Positions 1 through 9,207 are shown, counted from the stretch's first letter. The stretch is DNA of 64,000 nucleotides from Caulobacterales bacterium (GCA_017303355.1 JAFLCU010000001.1:124001-188000); one strand, 5' to 3'. The notes: generated from the letters alone by a model not told the origin. A program made the numbers and translations.

Positions 1-462
1 TGCGAACATGTTGAGCGCGCGCACGCCGACATCGAGCCGCGCGCCAACGCGCGCACGATCATGCGCCGAGGGCGGCGCGCCGCGCACCAGGCGCGGCTTC
101 AGGCCCTGCTGCAGTGGGCCTTCGCCATCGACCGGACTGCCGAAGCAATCGATCACACGGCCAAGCCACGCGCCGGTGGGCCGCACCATCGGCGCGGAGC
201 CTTCAAGCGTGACGCGCGAACCCGGGCGGATCGCCTCGATGGAATCGTAGGGCGCGAGTAGCGCGCGATCGCCGCGAAAGCCGACAATTTCGCCGCGTGT
301 GATTTGCGCGCCGTGAATTGTCGCGCGCGCACCGAGAGCCAGCGCTTCTTGTGGACCCGTCGCTTCAACGAGGAACCCTGAAAGACCGGTCACGCGTCCT
401 TCGAAGCGGCGCGGATCGAGCGCTTCGATGTCTGCGGCGATGCGAGAAAGAAGTGTTGGCAT
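1..462 (-). CDS. fliI: Flagellar export ATPase FliI, N-terminal part (cut by window edge)
   Basis: First 154 residues of FliI, read leftward from ATG 462 and running off the window. FliI hydrolyses ATP at the cytoplasmic face of the flagellar type III export gate, together with FliH and FliJ. What is visible is the N-terminal beta-barrel region and 'RVIDCFGSPVDGEGPL', which in F1-like ATPases lies shortly before the Walker A loop; the loop itself is outside the window. The gene is divergent from ctrA, which fits the CtrA control of flagellar genes known in Caulobacter relatives. Family identity is from recognised sequence; only the N-terminal third can be judged. Confidence 0.85.
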   Translation of the reverse strand, partial: MPTLLSRIAADIEALDPRRFEGRVTGLSGFLVEATGPQEALALGARATIHGAQITRGEIVGFRGDRALLAPYDSIEAIRPGSRVTLEGSAPMVRPTGAWLGRVIDCFGSPVDGEGPLQQGLKPRLVRGAPPSAHDRARVGARLDVGVRALNMFA

Positions 463-780
463 TGCGCCCGCGAGTTTCCTCACACCTTCTGCATTTTTAT
501 GGTGAACCAAAACCTAACGCGCCACGCATGCAGCGCTTGGCTCATTCGCCGCCCGATTCAAAACGACGCGGTTAAAAATGCGTTGTAGTCAGCTGGAGAG
601 CCTTGCTCGCACTCGCGAACACTGATTCACGTCTCTTAACGGAGAGTTTTGAGGGCAGGCACAAACGAGTAAGGCAAGTACGCAGGTAAGAATTCTTACT
701 GGCGTTAACGTTTTAGACACGGATCGCAACGATTCTGTGGATTAACGTTGCCGAGGCGTTGCGCCGACGGGGAGCATCTT
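463..780. promoter_or_regulatory. Divergent fliI/ctrA control region with GANTC and TTAA half-sites
   Basis: This 318-base gap has no gene. GANTC sites, the target of the CcrM adenine methyltransferase in Caulobacterales, occur at 555-559, 624-628 and 731-735, with a fourth at 785-789 inside the start of ctrA. CtrA-type TTAA half-sites occur at 572-575, 636-639, 705-708 and 742-745. Seven bases after the first two stand TTGT and TTTT, so these are only 6/8 matches to TTAA-N7-TTAA. Autoregulation and methylation control of ctrA are established in Caulobacter; that they act here is inferred from the density of sites. Confidence 0.55.
686..699. promoter_or_regulatory. Perfect 14-bp palindrome upstream of ctrA
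   Basis: GTAAGAATTCTTAC is a perfect inverted repeat 82-95 bases before the ctrA start. It is followed at 703-710 by a second perfect palindrome, CGTTAACG. The position fits an operator for a dimeric regulator or a promoter-associated site. No protein can be assigned from sequence alone. Confidence 0.45.
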
Positions 781-1503
781 ATGCGAGTCTTGTTGATCGA
801 GGACGATAGCGCCACCGCGCAGGGCATCGAACTGATGCTCAAGTCCGAAGGCTTTAATATCTACTCGACCGACCTGGGCGAGGAAGGCATCGATCTCGGC
901 AAGCTGTATGACTACGATATTATCGTGCTCGACCTCTCGCTGCCGGACATGCACGGCTACGATGTGTTGAAGCAGCTGCGCGTCGCGCGGGTCAACACGC
1001 CGATCCTGATCCTTTCCGGCACCGCCGACATCGACACGAAGGTGCGCGGCCTCGGCTACGGCGCCGACGATTACATGACCAAGCCCTTCAACAAGGACGA
1101 GCTGATCGCGCGGATCAACGCGATCGTCCGCCGCTCGAAGGGTCACGCTCATTCCGTTATCAGAACGGGTGACATCACCGTGAACCTCGACGCCAAGACC
1201 GTCGAAGTCACCGGCCAGCGCGTCCACCTGACGGGCAAGGAATACCAAATGCTGGAGCTGCTCTCGCTCCGCAAAGGCACGACGCTGACGAAAGAGATGT
1301 TCCTGAACCATCTCTATGGCGGCATGGACGAGCCGGAACTCAAGATCATCGACGTGTTCATCTGCAAGCTGCGCAAGAAGCTGGCGGCGGCCACGGGCGG
1401 CGAACATTACATCGAGACAGTGTGGGGCCGCGGCTACGTGCTGCGCGACCCGCAGGAAGCTGGCGCGGCGGCTTCGGTCACGTCAGGCGTCGCGGCGGCG
1501 TAA
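781..1503 (+). CDS. ctrA: Cell-cycle response regulator CtrA
   Basis: OmpR-type two-domain regulator of 240 residues that controls DNA replication initiation, cell division and flagellar genes in Caulobacterales. The receiver domain (about 1-115) has the acid pair in 'LLIEDDS', the phospho-acceptor D51 in '[12 protein letters not shown]' and the conserved Lys in 'MTKPFN'. The winged-helix domain (about 125-230) ends in '[13 protein letters not shown]'. The last residues are 'VAAA'; in Caulobacter the terminal Ala-Ala is needed for ClpXP destruction, so regulated proteolysis is probably kept. Start ATG 781 was chosen because the protein begins with the typical MRVLLIEDD; an earlier in-frame start at 748 would add an unrelated tail. 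Confidence 0.97.
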   Translation: MRVLLIEDDSATAQGIELMLKSEGFNIYSTDLGEEGIDLGKLYDYDIIVLDLSLPDMHGYDVLKQLRVARVNTPILILSGTADIDTKVRGLGYGADDYMTKPFNKDELIARINAIVRRSKGHAHSVIRTGDITVNLDAKTVEVTGQRVHLTGKEYQMLELLSLRKGTTLTKEMFLNHLYGGMDEPELKIIDVFICKLRKKLAAATGGEHYIETVWGRGYVLRDPQEAGAAASVTSGVAAA

Positions 1504-1530
1504 AGCCCCTCGTTTACAATTGAATCGCCA

Positions 1531-1562
1531 CAACGGCTCATGCGGATGCGCATGGGCCGTTG
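1531..1562 (+). terminator. Rho-independent terminator of ctrA
   Basis: A 14-bp stem (1531-1544 with 1549-1562, one G-T wobble) closes a GATG loop and is followed by the T-rich TTCATTTA. It lies 28 bases after the ctrA stop. It covers an in-frame ATG at 1540, which argues against that codon as the start of the next gene. Confidence 0.8.
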
Positions 1563-1581
1563 TTCATTTAAGCTCGACGCA

Positions 1582-3075
1582 ATGATGGATCGCCGCTCTC
1601 TCCTGCTGGCTGGCGCCAGCGCGCTCTCGGCTTGCGCAACGCAAGCCCCCGCCGCCGGCGCCATGGACGACGAAGACTTTCGCGGCCGCGTTGAGCATTG
1701 GGGCCAAGCCGATCGTCGCGAACGCGCGGTGGAGATCGCCGCGTTCGACGCGCGCCGGCTGGATGCTGAGACACGCATCTCCTACGAAGCAATCGCGCAA
1801 GGATCGTGGGCCGATGGCTTGCTCGCGGCGCTCCCCTGGGGACGCAACGGGACGCCCTACGCCGTAAGCCACCGCTACGGCGCTTACCGGCGTACGAACG
1901 CGAACGCCGAAGCGATCGATGCCGAGACAGCCCAGCTCAGCACTGACGCCGACGCAGGAATCGTAGCGCCAATAGCCGTGCTTGATGCAGCGATCTCGGC
2001 CGTCGACGCGGCGGCATCGCGCGCAAACGGCGCAGCGGCGGAGGCGATGCGCCGACAGAGCGCTGCATTGGCCGCGCTGAGCCCGCGATCGCGGATCGAG
2101 GCCGGCGTTTGGGCGCTGCCAGGCGGCGCCGATTTCTATGCGTTGGCGCTGCAATTTCAGCTTGGCGAGCACGTATCGCCGCGCGCCGCACACAGGCGCG
2201 CCCTCGCCTATTGCCGCCAACTGCAACGCGAAGCGGACGCACTCTTGCGTGCGCAAGGACTGACGCAAGGCAGCGTGGCCGAACGTTTGCGTGCGTTCGC
2301 GGCGAACGAACGTCAGCTCTATCCCGATAGCGCCGAAGGCAAGGCACAGGCCGTCGCGGACATGAACGCGGCGCTGGCGCGCGTGCGGCCATTGCTGCGC
2401 GACACGCTCGGCGGCGCGGATACGCCCGCGGAAGTGTGGCTCGTGCCGCCCGAAACGGAAGCCGGCGGCATGGCCGGGCGGCGCGACGGCGGCGTCTATC
2501 ACATCGATTTCGGCGCGATCCGAACGCGGCCACGCTGGACGCTCGCCACTGTCGCGTATCACGAACTCGTACCCGGCCACATTCTGCAAACGCCGTTCGA
2601 GCGCGAAGCTGCGCCGCCGCCACTGCAAACGCGTTACGCGAGCGGCTACAGCGAAGGCTGGGCCACGTACGCGGAGCGCCTGGCCGATGAAGCCGGCGCC
2701 TATGCGGAAGATCCGGCGAGCCGCGTCGGCTATCTGCAATGGATGCTCTTCCGCTTCGGCCGCGTTGTCGTCGATACGGGCATTCACGCGATGCGCTGGA
2801 GCCGCGAACGCGCGATCCAAGAGCTGCGCGAACTGCAAGGCGACAGCATCGCGTTCGTGAGCGTCGAAGAAGACGTGTTGCGCATGTGCGCGCAACCGGG
2901 TGCAGCCGCAGCGCAAGGCTTGGCCGCGATGCGCTTTGCCGAGATCCGCGAGGCGACACGGAGACGCTTGGGCGGTCGCTTCAATGCACGCGCATTTCAC
3001 GCGGCGATGCTGCGCTACGGCCCCCTCTCCCCGCCGGGATTGGCACAAGCGGCGCGTGCTGCTGATGCACACTAA
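1582..3075 (+). CDS. DUF885 family metallopeptidase-like lipoprotein
   Basis: A 497-residue exported protein of the DUF885 family, predicted zinc peptidases of unknown substrate. The N-terminus MMDRRSLLLAGASALSAC has a twin-arginine-like start and a lipobox (L-S-A-C), so it is probably an envelope lipoprotein. The metal motif HELVPGH (HExxxH) is at about residue 330, with a later 'GYSEGWATYAERL' supplying the usual downstream Glu. Start 1582 or 1585 was preferred because the upstream ATG at 1540 sits inside the ctrA terminator and would bury the signal peptide. The pectate-lyase-like gene follows 43 bases later. Substrate not predictable. Confidence 0.8.
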   Translation: MMDRRSLLLAGASALSACATQAPAAGAMDDEDFRGRVEHWGQADRRERAVEIAAFDARRLDAETRISYEAIAQGSWADGLLAALPWGRNGTPYAVSHRYGAYRRTNANAEAIDAETAQLSTDADAGIVAPIAVLDAAISAVDAAASRANGAAAEAMRRQSAALAALSPRSRIEAGVWALPGGADFYALALQFQLGEHVSPRAAHRRALAYCRQLQREADALLRAQGLTQGSVAERLRAFAANERQLYPDSAEGKAQAVADMNAALARVRPLLRDTLGGADTPAEVWLVPPETEAGGMAGRRDGGVYHIDFGAIRTRPRWTLATVAYHELVPGHILQTPFEREAAPPPLQTRYASGYSEGWATYAERLADEAGAYAEDPASRVGYLQWMLFRFGRVVVDTGIHAMRWSRERAIQELRELQGDSIAFVSVEEDVLRMCAQPGAAAAQGLAAMRFAEIREATRRRLGGRFNARAFHAAMLRYGPLSPPGLAQAARAADAH

Positions 3076-3095
3076 AAACCCACTTGATTATGAAT

Positions 3096-3109
3096 TGTTA
3101 CCGGTGTCA
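3096..3109. promoter_or_regulatory. Operator-like box before the lyase gene
   Basis: TGTTACCGGTGTCA matches 12 of 14 positions of a TGACACCGGTGTCA palindrome, the type of site bound by LacI-family sugar regulators. It is centred about 16 bases before the start at 3119. A near-identical box precedes the TonB receptor (9091-9104), which suggests joint control. Assignment to a LacI-type factor is inference; no regulator gene is visible next to it. Confidence 0.5.
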
Positions 3110-3118
3110 TGTGCAAGT

Positions 3119-4423
3119 ATGCACAGCCCGATTTCCCGCCGTACCCTGCTTGCGCTGACCGCGAGCGCCGTCGCCATCCCAAGCGCCGCTTGCGCCACCA
3201 CGCCGACGGCGTCGCCGCCGCCTTCGTACGGCTGGGTGCGCGGGCCATATGGCGGCGCGGGCGGTCGGATCGTGCGCGTCACATCGCTCGCAGCGGAAGG
3301 CCCCGGCTCACTGGATGCGGCGCTGCGCGAAGAAGGCCCGCGCATCATCGTGTTCGAGGTCGGCGGCGTGATTGATCTGAACGGCGAAGTGCTGGGCGTG
3401 CGCCAACCGTTCGTGACCATCGCCGGCGAGACCGCGCCGGGGCCCGGCATCACGCTTATCCGTGGCGGCGTCCGCATTCGCACGCACAATGTGCTGCTAC
3501 GTCACCTGCACGTACGCCCCGGCGATGCGGGACGGGCGCCGCAGAGCGGCTGGGAGGTGGATGGCGTGGTCACCGAATCCGGCGCCTATGACGTCATCGT
3601 CGATCATTGCTCGATCACCTGGGCGACCGACGAAAATCTTTCCGCGTCAGGCCCGCGCTTCGAAGGTGCATCGGTGGAGGAATGGCGCGAGAACACCTCG
3701 CACCGCATCAGCTTCACCAACAACCTCATCGCCGAAGGCCTCTCGAACGCGACCCATTCCAAGGGCGAGCATTCCAAGGGTAGCCTGATCCACGACAATG
3801 TTCGCGACGTGCTGATCGCCGGCAACCTCTACATGAACAATCGCGAGCGCAATCCGCTGTTCAAGGGCGGCGCCTCAGGCGCGGTGGTCAACAATCTCAT
3901 CTACAACCCCGGCCGCCGCTTCCTGCACTACAATCTGCACGCCACCGAATGGGAAGGTCAGCCGCATCAGACCGGCAGCCTCGCCATTGTCGGCAACGAA
4001 TTTCGCGCAGGCCCCTCAACGCCGGCGGAATCGATCGCGATCGCGCTGGGCGGCCAAGGTCCGCTTGAGCTGCATGCCAGCGAAAATCTCCTCACGGCGG
4101 CGCCGGGCGCGACCGCCCCTGCTCTGTTCGGCCGCTTTGGCGACGGTGAAGCGCAATTGATCGAGGTCGCGGCGCCAAATCCGTGGCCGCAACGCCTACA
4201 GGCACAGGCTTCAAGCCATGTCGCGGCTTCGGTGTTGCGCAATACAGGTGCGCGGCCATGGGCGCGCGATTCGATCGACGCGCGCTTGATTGCCGATGTC
4301 GAAGCTGGACGCGGCGATGTGATCGACAGCCAAAACGAAGTTGGCGGCTATCCGGCGTATCAAGAAGTGCGCGCGCCGTTCGATCCCGCACGCTGGGATT
4401 TAGACAACGGAGTCCCGCGTTAA
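3119..4423 (+). CDS. Exported pectate-lyase-like (parallel beta-helix) protein
   Basis: A 434-residue secreted protein resembling polysaccharide lyase family 1 (pectate lyase) right-handed beta-helix proteins, expected to cleave an acidic plant or algal polysaccharide in the periplasm or outside. A Tat/lipoprotein-type leader starts at MHSPISRRTLLAL. Early repeats include 'PGSLDAALREEGPRIIVFEV' and 'VTIAGETAPGPGI', followed by 'DVIVDHCSITWATDEN', typical of the Pel active-site coil. Start 3119 was chosen because it begins the signal peptide; an in-frame ATG at 3065 would add 18 residues. The convergent GH43 gene overlaps its stop by 4 bases. The exact substrate is unknown. Confidence 0.75.
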   Translation: MHSPISRRTLLALTASAVAIPSAACATTPTASPPPSYGWVRGPYGGAGGRIVRVTSLAAEGPGSLDAALREEGPRIIVFEVGGVIDLNGEVLGVRQPFVTIAGETAPGPGITLIRGGVRIRTHNVLLRHLHVRPGDAGRAPQSGWEVDGVVTESGAYDVIVDHCSITWATDENLSASGPRFEGASVEEWRENTSHRISFTNNLIAEGLSNATHSKGEHSKGSLIHDNVRDVLIAGNLYMNNRERNPLFKGGASGAVVNNLIYNPGRRFLHYNLHATEWEGQPHQTGSLAIVGNEFRAGPSTPAESIAIALGGQGPLELHASENLLTAAPGATAPALFGRFGDGEAQLIEVAAPNPWPQRLQAQASSHVAASVLRNTGARPWARDSIDARLIADVEAGRGDVIDSQNEVGGYPAYQEVRAPFDPARWDLDNGVPR

Positions 4424-6048
4424 AGCGCTCTGTACGTCACGCGTTTAAACCGCGCTTCGCCCGAACCCGCAGTATAGATCGCCGGACGCAAGCTCAGGAA
4501 ATCGCCCACCGTGTTGTGGTGATAGCCTGAGACTTCCATCTGCACGCCATAACGCGTCCAATTCACGCCATCGCGCGAATGATGGATGGTCACGATGTTG
4601 CGATCATTGCGCAGGCGCAGGAACAAGCGGCGCGCGTTGTCGCCCGGGGGCGCGGCGCCTCGGCGCTGCAAGCCATAGCGATGCATGACCAAGCCGCGCG
4701 TATCGAAGCCAAGTCCCGCGTAGAGGCGTCGGTTGTAAAACAAAAGCACGCCTGCTTCCGCGCCTTCATCAACCTCGATCTCGGTTTCGATCTCGTAGCT
4801 TAGATCACCGCAGATGAAGGCGAGCGGCGAGCAATCGCCCGGGTTCGTCCCCTTTCCGCGCATGCCGAGGCCAAACGCGCCACGCCGCAAGCGCGCGGCC
4901 TCATTGGGGCCTGGATCATAGAACGCCCATTGAACGCCGAGGCGGTCGGTGCTGAAATCGTCGCTGAGCGCCGCGCCATGATCTGCGCTTTCGCGCGGCA
5001 AAGGCTTGCGCAACGGCCGCGAGAGATCGCCCCCGAGCGGGCGAAACCAGCCGTCATCAGTCCATTCCGCCGGCTCGAGCAGCGTTTGACGGCCAAGCGT
5101 CCAGAAGCCGTTTTCATAGCCGTGATAGACGAGATGCCAACCGCCGTCGGGCCCATCGATCATCGTCGCGTGCCCACGCGACCACCATTTCTCGCGCGCC
5201 GACCACGTGCGCAAAATCGGATTACGCGGGCAGTCTTCCCATGGACCGTGCAAGCTGCGCGCGCGCGCGGCGATGACCATGTGGCCTGTCGGCGGACCCG
5301 CGGTGCCGCCCACGGCGGTGATCATGTAAAAGTATTCGCCGTGGCGCCTGATCTTCGGACCTTCGGGCGAGAAGCTTTCGACGGTCCAATCCTCGGGATA
5401 ACGCCACGGATCATAGACATGCTCCACGGCGCCCGCGAGCGAGAGGCCGTCGGCGCTGAGTTCGACACGATCGCCGCCGCTTAAGAACAGAAAGCGCCGA
5501 GCGTCCTCCGAAACCGCGTGGCACGGATCGATGTGACGCGGCAGACCGAGATCGACCGGCTCGCTCCACGGCCCTTCGATACTCTCGGCATGGATCACGT
5601 AGATCGAGCGATGCTGCGGCGTGCGCGCAGGAATGTAGAGATAATAGCGCCCGTCATGCTTGCAGAGATCGGGCGCCCATACCGAGCCGATCGGTGTGCG
5701 CAGCGCTGCGTTGATCGGACGCCAATTCACCAGATCGCGCGACGCCCAGATCAGCAGACCCGGATACGCGTCGAACGACGAGAACGTCATGTAATAGGTA
5801 TCGCCGTCGCGAATGATCGACGGGTCCGGCCGATCGCCGGCGAAAATCGGATTGAGATACGTGCCGTCGCCAAGATCAGCCCGGCGTTGGCCTTCAAAAC
5901 CACGGCGCCATTCAAGCTGCGACCAATCAAGCCCAGCGGCGGAAAGCTCGCCCTCGCGCAACGGCGCGGCGATCGTGCTGGCGCAGCCGGAGAGCAACGC
6001 AAAGGACTGGGCGCCAACGCCCGCGATGAACAATCGCCGGCTCGTCAT
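4420..6048 (-). CDS. Glycoside hydrolase family 43 lipoprotein
   Basis: A 542-residue GH43 enzyme (arabinofuranosidase/xylosidase/galactosidase group). The lipobox in 'ALLSGCAS' makes it a lipoprotein. The five-bladed propeller carries the expected triad: Asp base in 'RPDPSIIRDGDTYYM' (about 75), the pKa-tuning Asp in 'RHIDPCH' and the Glu acid in 'SPEGPKI'. After residue 350 comes a beta-sandwich domain of the DUF1349 or carbohydrate-binding type ('DDFSTDRLGVQWAFYDPG'). It lies downstream of the TonB receptor on the same strand, separated by a terminator, so it may rely on partial readthrough. Side-chain sugar specificity cannot be told. Confidence 0.88.
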   Translation of the reverse strand: MTSRRLFIAGVGAQSFALLSGCASTIAAPLREGELSAAGLDWSQLEWRRGFEGQRRADLGDGTYLNPIFAGDRPDPSIIRDGDTYYMTFSSFDAYPGLLIWASRDLVNWRPINAALRTPIGSVWAPDLCKHDGRYYLYIPARTPQHRSIYVIHAESIEGPWSEPVDLGLPRHIDPCHAVSEDARRFLFLSGGDRVELSADGLSLAGAVEHVYDPWRYPEDWTVESFSPEGPKIRRHGEYFYMITAVGGTAGPPTGHMVIAARARSLHGPWEDCPRNPILRTWSAREKWWSRGHATMIDGPDGGWHLVYHGYENGFWTLGRQTLLEPAEWTDDGWFRPLGGDLSRPLRKPLPRESADHGAALSDDFSTDRLGVQWAFYDPGPNEAARLRRGAFGLGMRGKGTNPGDCSPLAFICGDLSYEIETEIEVDEGAEAGVLLFYNRRLYAGLGFDTRGLVMHRYGLQRRGAAPPGDNARRLFLRLRNDRNIVTIHHSRDGVNWTRYGVQMEVSGYHHNTVGDFLSLRPAIYTAGSGEARFKRVTYRAL

Positions 6049-6071
6049 TGCTCACTCCCCTCAAAAGAAAA

Positions 6072-6101
6072 CCCGCGCCATCCATGGAAGGATGGCGCGG
6101 G
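6072..6101 (-). terminator. Terminator of the TonB receptor gene
   Basis: A perfect 12-bp GC stem (6072-6083 with 6090-6101) with a 6-base loop, followed on the minus strand by TTTTCTTTT. It sits just past the stop of the TonB receptor and before the GH43 start. It should lower, but may not abolish, transcription into the GH43 gene. Confidence 0.85.
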
Positions 6102-6118
6102 CTCAGTCTGCTTGAGAT

Positions 6119-9001
6119 TTAGAAGTTGTAGCGGAAGCCAGCGACGAACTCGCGGCCCGTGTGTTCGTAATTGTTGCTGTTCTGACGCACGCTGTTGATC
6201 CAGCGCTCATCAGCTTGATCGGTGAGGTTGATGGCCTCGAAGCTAAAGGTCAGACGCTCGTTGAAATCATATGATGCCGAGAAATCGACGTTGAGTTGTT
6301 CGGCCTTGCCCTCGACATCGTTGCCGCTCTGCGCCGGCACCAGCGTGAGGTATTCGTCACGATACGTGCCCGAGACGCGCGCTTCCCACGGACCATGCTC
6401 CCAATAGAGCGTCGCGGCCCACGAGGTCGGGGATTGACCGACGAGCGGCAGAGACACGGTCGCGCCGGTTGTCGGGTTCGTGATGTAGTCGAACGAGGAT
6501 TCGATGCTGGTGTAGTTGAACACCGCGCCGAATTCATCGAACGGCCCAGGCAGGAACGAGAACGGCGTCTGCAAGGTGATCTCGTAGCCATCAAGCACGC
6601 CGCCGGGCGTGTTCAGGAACGTGGTGACCGCGAACATGTCGCTTGGGCTCACGCCGGAAGGCAGCCACTCGGTGGGATAGCCCGTTTCCGAGTACGGCAA
6701 ATCCTGACGCAGACGTTGAATGAAGCTGTCGATGTCCTTGCGGAAGAACGCGACCGAGAACAGCGCTTCTTCGTACGGATACCATTCGAAGCTCAGATCG
6801 TAATTCGTCGAGCGTACCGGTTCCAAGTATGGGTTGCCAATGTTCAGCGACAAGCCAGGAGGTGCGGTATCGACCGAGCCGCCGGGCGTGAGCGAATCGA
6901 GCGATGGGCGCGCGATCGTCCGCGCCGCGGCAAAGCGGATCAGGAAATCCTCAACCGGCTCGAACACAAGATTCAAGGATGGAAGCGTTTCCGTGTAAGT
7001 GTTCTCCGCCGTGAGCGTGTTCACGACGGCGCCCTGCGTTTGCTGACCGCGCGACGATAGCGTGGTCTCAACCATGCGCACCCCCGCATTTCCGCGGAAG
7101 CCGACACCACCCAATTCCGTGTTCCAGTCGAGCTGCGCATACAGGCCTTCCGTGCGCTCATATGCGGCGCGCGTTTCGGCCGGCAACGCCGTCAGGCGGA
7201 AATCGCCATAGGAGTTCACGCAATTGCAGCTGAAGCCGACGATGCGGTCGAGCGCGGCGATGTCCGGAATCACCCACGTGGTCGGCACGCCGCCCGGAAG
7301 ATCTAGACCGCTGCCGAAGCCGCTGATCGTTGTCGTGTAGTCCGCCAGCGTGTAGCCGTTAAGGCCGAGCTGCGTGATCACGCTTGCCGGAACGCCTTCA
7401 TTCGCCGCGAACGTCGATGTCAGGCGACGCCATTCTTGGACCTCGAAGCCGAACTCCTTCGTCGACCAGCCGAAATGCAGCGTGAAATCGTCATTGATGT
7501 CGAACTCGAGATCGAGACGCGCCATTTCATAGGTGTTCAGCGTTTCATTCGGACGCAAGCGGATGAGCGAAGCATCGCCCAACGTCGTCGATGAACTAAA
7601 CTGCCAATTGGCTGGATTGGCGACATCAAACCCGTAATTAAAGTCCGGCAGGTTGGAGTCGCCCGAATAATCGTACGAATAGCCGTCAACATCGTAGCGC
7701 TCGAGCGAAAGCGTCGTTTGCTGCGGGTTACGACCGTCTGCCTGCGATGAGCCGATCAGGGCGCTGATCCGCAGGCGATCGTTGAAATCATGCTCGATCT
7801 CGATCGAGTTCTGCGTGAACTCGGTTTCGAGCACGTCGATGCGTTGTTCGACACGCATGTCAACGTCATTGAACGTCGCCGAGACCAGCGTGTTGTTGTC
7901 ATCGATCACACCGCTGACGAGGTCGACCGCGCGATGGCCCGTCGTTGCTGTTTCGCGCGCAAAGCTGATAGATTCGAGGAATTCCTCGGAGCGGGTCTGG
8001 TTGAGCTGCGCATAAAGAGAGTCGAACGAAATCCGTGTGGAATCTGTCGGGTCCCATTGCAACGAGAGGGTCGCGCCGAGGCGCTCCCGATCGTAGCCGA
8101 TACGGCCATAGCGCGGGATGCGTGGGTGCGCGGCGCGGGCGGCCGCCGCGGCCGCGGCCGCGCCGGTCAACACGTTGCCGTCGTCGTCGGTGATCGTACC
8201 GACAGTTTGATAGCAGCGGGTCAAGTTCACATACGGCGCAAGGCAACCGTCATCCGCCGGCACGCGGAAGCGCGCCGAGCTGGAGCCTTCTTCGAAGGTG
8301 TTGCGCGTCGAGTACGCGACCGAGAACAGCGCGCCGAGATCGCCATCGAGCCAGCGATTGCTGACCAGGAAAGTCGCGCGCGGATCGGTTTCACCGGCGA
8401 GGTCGTTGTATGAACCCGAGCCGCCGAAGGCCATTTCGAAGCCGTCGAAATCGAACGGGCGCGCGGTGCGCAGGCCGACCGTGGCGCCGAGCGAGCCTTC
8501 ATCGACGGTGGCTTCTTGCGACTTGCGGACGGTGACGCTGTTAAACAGTTCGGAGGCGAAAACGTTGAAATCGAATTGGCGGTTGCGGTTGGCGCGGCCG
8601 TCGCGGCCGCCCGTGGTGGCCAACGCTTCCATGCCGTTCAGCTGAACGCGCACGAAATCAGCGCTCAAACCGCGCACGTTGATCGAGCGGCCTTCGCCGC
8701 CGTCACGGTCGATCTGCACGCCGGGAACGCGCTGCAGCGATTCCGCCAGGTTCAGGTCCGGAAAGTCGCCGATGTCTTCGGCGCTGATCGAGTCGACGAT
8801 CGCAGTTTCCTCGCGCTTGTTCTCGATCGAGGTCGCCAGCGAACGGCGGAAGCCGGTGACGACGATTTCTTCTTCCTCGGCGGCCGGGTCATCCTGCGCG
8901 GCCGCGACGCCGCCGACGCCCATGCCGAGCGCAACACTCAGCGCGGCCAGCGAAACGCGGCCGAATCCCAAACGTGTCTTTTCCGACGACTTCACCGCCA
9001 T
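6119..9001 (-). CDS. TonB-dependent outer membrane receptor (Caulobacter type)
   Basis: A 960-residue outer membrane receptor for TonB-driven uptake, probably of oligosaccharides given its neighbours. Signal peptide to about residue 38 ('VAAAQDD'), then the TonB-box region 'EEIVVTGFRRS'. The plug domain has 'AEDIGDFPDLNLAESLQRVPG' and 'INVRGLSADFVRVQLNGM'; a long barrel ends in 'EFVAGFRYNF' with a terminal Phe. Start 9001 was chosen for the strong GGGGAGGGA ribosome site before it; the upstream in-frame ATG at 9028 lacks one. Two operator-like boxes lie upstream. Length and motifs fit the Caulobacter TonB receptor group used for sugars. Confidence 0.93.
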   Translation of the reverse strand: MAVKSSEKTRLGFGRVSLAALSVALGMGVGGVAAAQDDPAAEEEEIVVTGFRRSLATSIENKREETAIVDSISAEDIGDFPDLNLAESLQRVPGVQIDRDGGEGRSINVRGLSADFVRVQLNGMEALATTGGRDGRANRNRQFDFNVFASELFNSVTVRKSQEATVDEGSLGATVGLRTARPFDFDGFEMAFGGSGSYNDLAGETDPRATFLVSNRWLDGDLGALFSVAYSTRNTFEEGSSSARFRVPADDGCLAPYVNLTRCYQTVGTITDDDGNVLTGAAAAAAAARAAHPRIPRYGRIGYDRERLGATLSLQWDPTDSTRISFDSLYAQLNQTRSEEFLESISFARETATTGHRAVDLVSGVIDDNNTLVSATFNDVDMRVEQRIDVLETEFTQNSIEIEHDFNDRLRISALIGSSQADGRNPQQTTLSLERYDVDGYSYDYSGDSNLPDFNYGFDVANPANWQFSSSTTLGDASLIRLRPNETLNTYEMARLDLEFDINDDFTLHFGWSTKEFGFEVQEWRRLTSTFAANEGVPASVITQLGLNGYTLADYTTTISGFGSGLDLPGGVPTTWVIPDIAALDRIVGFSCNCVNSYGDFRLTALPAETRAAYERTEGLYAQLDWNTELGGVGFRGNAGVRMVETTLSSRGQQTQGAVVNTLTAENTYTETLPSLNLVFEPVEDFLIRFAAARTIARPSLDSLTPGGSVDTAPPGLSLNIGNPYLEPVRSTNYDLSFEWYPYEEALFSVAFFRKDIDSFIQRLRQDLPYSETGYPTEWLPSGVSPSDMFAVTTFLNTPGGVLDGYEITLQTPFSFLPGPFDEFGAVFNYTSIESSFDYITNPTTGATVSLPLVGQSPTSWAATLYWEHGPWEARVSGTYRDEYLTLVPAQSGNDVEGKAEQLNVDFSASYDFNERLTFSFEAINLTDQADERWINSVRQNSNNYEHTGREFVAGFRYNF

Positions 9002-9069
9002 CACGCGTCCCTCCCCGTGGGCTCGCAAACGGCGGGATTTCCCTGCCTACCGAGCCGCGCTTCTTCCCA

Positions 9070-9104
9070 TGACACCGTTTTCTTGGTCTTTGCCACCGGT
9101 GTCT
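9070..9104 (-). promoter_or_regulatory. Pair of operator-like boxes upstream of the TonB receptor
   Basis: TGCCACCGGTGTCT (9091-9104) matches 12 of 14 bases of a TGACACCGGTGTCA palindrome. TGACACCGTTTTCT (9070-9083) keeps one half of it. Their centres are 21 bp apart, two helical turns, as expected for two dimers on one DNA face. The same box precedes the lyase at 3096. No clear -35/-10 pair could be fixed. Confidence 0.5.
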
Positions 9105-9207
9105 ATTTTAGGGATAGGTCAAACGCCTACACTTTGGCAAGGGGGATCGTCGGATCGGGCGAACCCTTCGTCCGGCTGTTGCAGGCGTGTCGCAAAGGTA
9201 GTCGCGG

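Noticed and set aside
1564..3072. A 502-codon minus-strand frame opposite the DUF885 gene
   Set aside because: Antisense shadow of a protein with signal peptide and zinc motif; no motif of its own.
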